A stretch of DNA of 64,000 nucleotides from Campylobacter canadensis (lineage in GTDB: Bacteria; Campylobacterota; Campylobacteria; Campylobacterales; Campylobacteraceae), in the NCBI RefSeq assembly GCF_013177655.1, contig NZ_CP035946.1:1550001-1614000 (forward strand), in the 5' to 3' direction. Under the pieces are notes generated by a model. It was not told the origin of the DNA, did no database searches, and was given only the letters and a program-made list of their open reading frames with translations. A program made the position numbers and the translations under genes. How positions within the stretch are numbered: position 1 is the stretch's first letter; every line of letters starts with the position of its first letter. Of this stretch, positions 63,662 to 64,000 are shown one piece after another.

Positions 63662-63879
63662 ACTTAAGCCGTGATGAAATTTTTTCAGCTACAGATGTTG
63701 CAAGAAATTTCACAACTATTTTAAAAAAAATAGAAACTAATAAAAAGGTTTTTGTTATGAAAAATAATAAATTCCAATGCGTAATGCTAAGTATTAACGA
63801 ATACGAAAAATTACAAAACGCCTTAGTAGTTCTTGAAGCAATTTATAAAGAAAGAAAAAAACAAAATGGCAAAGATTAA
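63658..63879 (+). CDS. Phd/YefM-type antitoxin-like protein
   Basis: The 73-residue protein starts MNLSRDEIFSATDVARNFTT and contains KKVFVMKNNKFQCVMLSINE (29-48), the Phd/YefM DNA-binding fold pattern (a short strand, then KNN-x-V-L, then a helix YEKLQNA). Such proteins repress their own operon and neutralise a toxin. No toxin gene follows; the next frame is an alpha/beta hydrolase starting 14 bp before this stop. It may be an orphan regulator. Confidence 0.75.
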   Translation: MNLSRDEIFSATDVARNFTTILKKIETNKKVFVMKNNKFQCVMLSINEYEKLQNALVVLEAIYKERKKQNGKD

Positions 63880-64000
63880 ATTAAATGAAATCTCGCTTAG
63901 CTATCTTTTAGAAGATGGCTTAGCAAAAAATAATCATACTTGTTTAATCTTGCACGGTTGGGGTGCAAATAAAGAATTTATGAAAGATATTTTTTTAAAA
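63866..64000 (+). CDS. Alpha/beta hydrolase, N-terminal fragment
   Basis: The reading frame runs off the window after 45 residues. It starts MAKIKLNEISLSYLLEDGLA and contains CLILHGWGANKEFM, with the oxyanion-hole HGWG that opens alpha/beta hydrolase folds. The rest, including the catalytic Ser, lies outside. It overlaps the Phd-like gene by 14 bp. Confidence 0.75.
   Translation, partial: MAKIKLNEISLSYLLEDGLAKNNHTCLILHGWGANKEFMKDIFLK

Overview
The window is AT-rich, densely coded bacterial chromosome. It looks like a member of the Campylobacterota, most probably Campylobacter or a close relative. Reasons: gene blocks such as fabZ-lpxA-clpX-mreB-mreC, ffh-rpsP-khpA-rimM-trmD-rplS, nadD-rsfS-pyrH-rpoZ-spoT-tyrS-amiA, gapA-pgk-tpiA, kdsA-ribH-nusB and secG-frr-nrdB; long mononucleotide G tracts of the contingency type; extended -10 promoters; and an HspR-type operator in front of clpB. 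I cannot name the species.

Layout. 1-5.1 kb: membrane proteins (a GT39-like protein, an AGCS amino-acid symporter, a TSUP exporter), a YbgC thioesterase, a 33-codon small gene and a cysteine-paired Sel1-repeat secreted protein. 5.1-9.4 kb: minus-strand fabZ-lpxA-clpX-mreB-mreC. 9.4-12.9 kb: minus-strand ffh to rplS. 13-15.2 kb: an MFS carrier, rpmI-rplT and a small membrane protein. 15.2-19.9 kb: an LTA-synthase-like transferase with a G9 tract, then clpB. 20-24.7 kb: ctpA, a periplasmic BatD-like/SH3 protein, plsC, a sialidase-fold protein and a membrane protein. 24.7-32.8 kb: the nadD to amiA operon. 32.8-38.1 kb: gapA-pgk-tpiA-mnmC-nitroreductase, every junction a 4-bp overlap. 38.1-44.4 kb: prsA, then lctP-EamA-kdsA-ribH-nusB, then an exported MTA/SAH-nucleosidase-like protein.

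44.4-49.8 kb is the unusual region. It holds an unannotated pair made of a candidate small RNA and an 18-codon hydrophobic peptide gene with a sequestered ribosome site; tRNA-His and tRNA-Pro; a lone tyrosine recombinase whose last codons read into tRNA-Pro; tRNA-Ser and a tRNA-Arg with anticodon GCG; and then about 3.2 kb without a credible gene. That last stretch is organised by six copies of a 33-bp imperfect palindrome spaced 286-436 bp apart. Between the copies lie two homogeneous 9-bp minisatellites (20 and 37 units), degenerate relatives of the same 9-bp period, a 358/347-bp tandem duplication with G8 and G10 tracts, and blocks of alternating G/C strand skew. I do not recognise this array.

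49.8-57.5 kb: minus-strand canB-mscS, then pyrB-pyrC-carB. 57.6-64 kb: plus-strand Bax-inhibitor-1 protein, then secG-frr-RDD-nrdB-pcm-lgt-PepSY, two small genes and a truncated alpha/beta hydrolase at the window edge.

All functional names come from reading motifs and recalling families. No database search was run.
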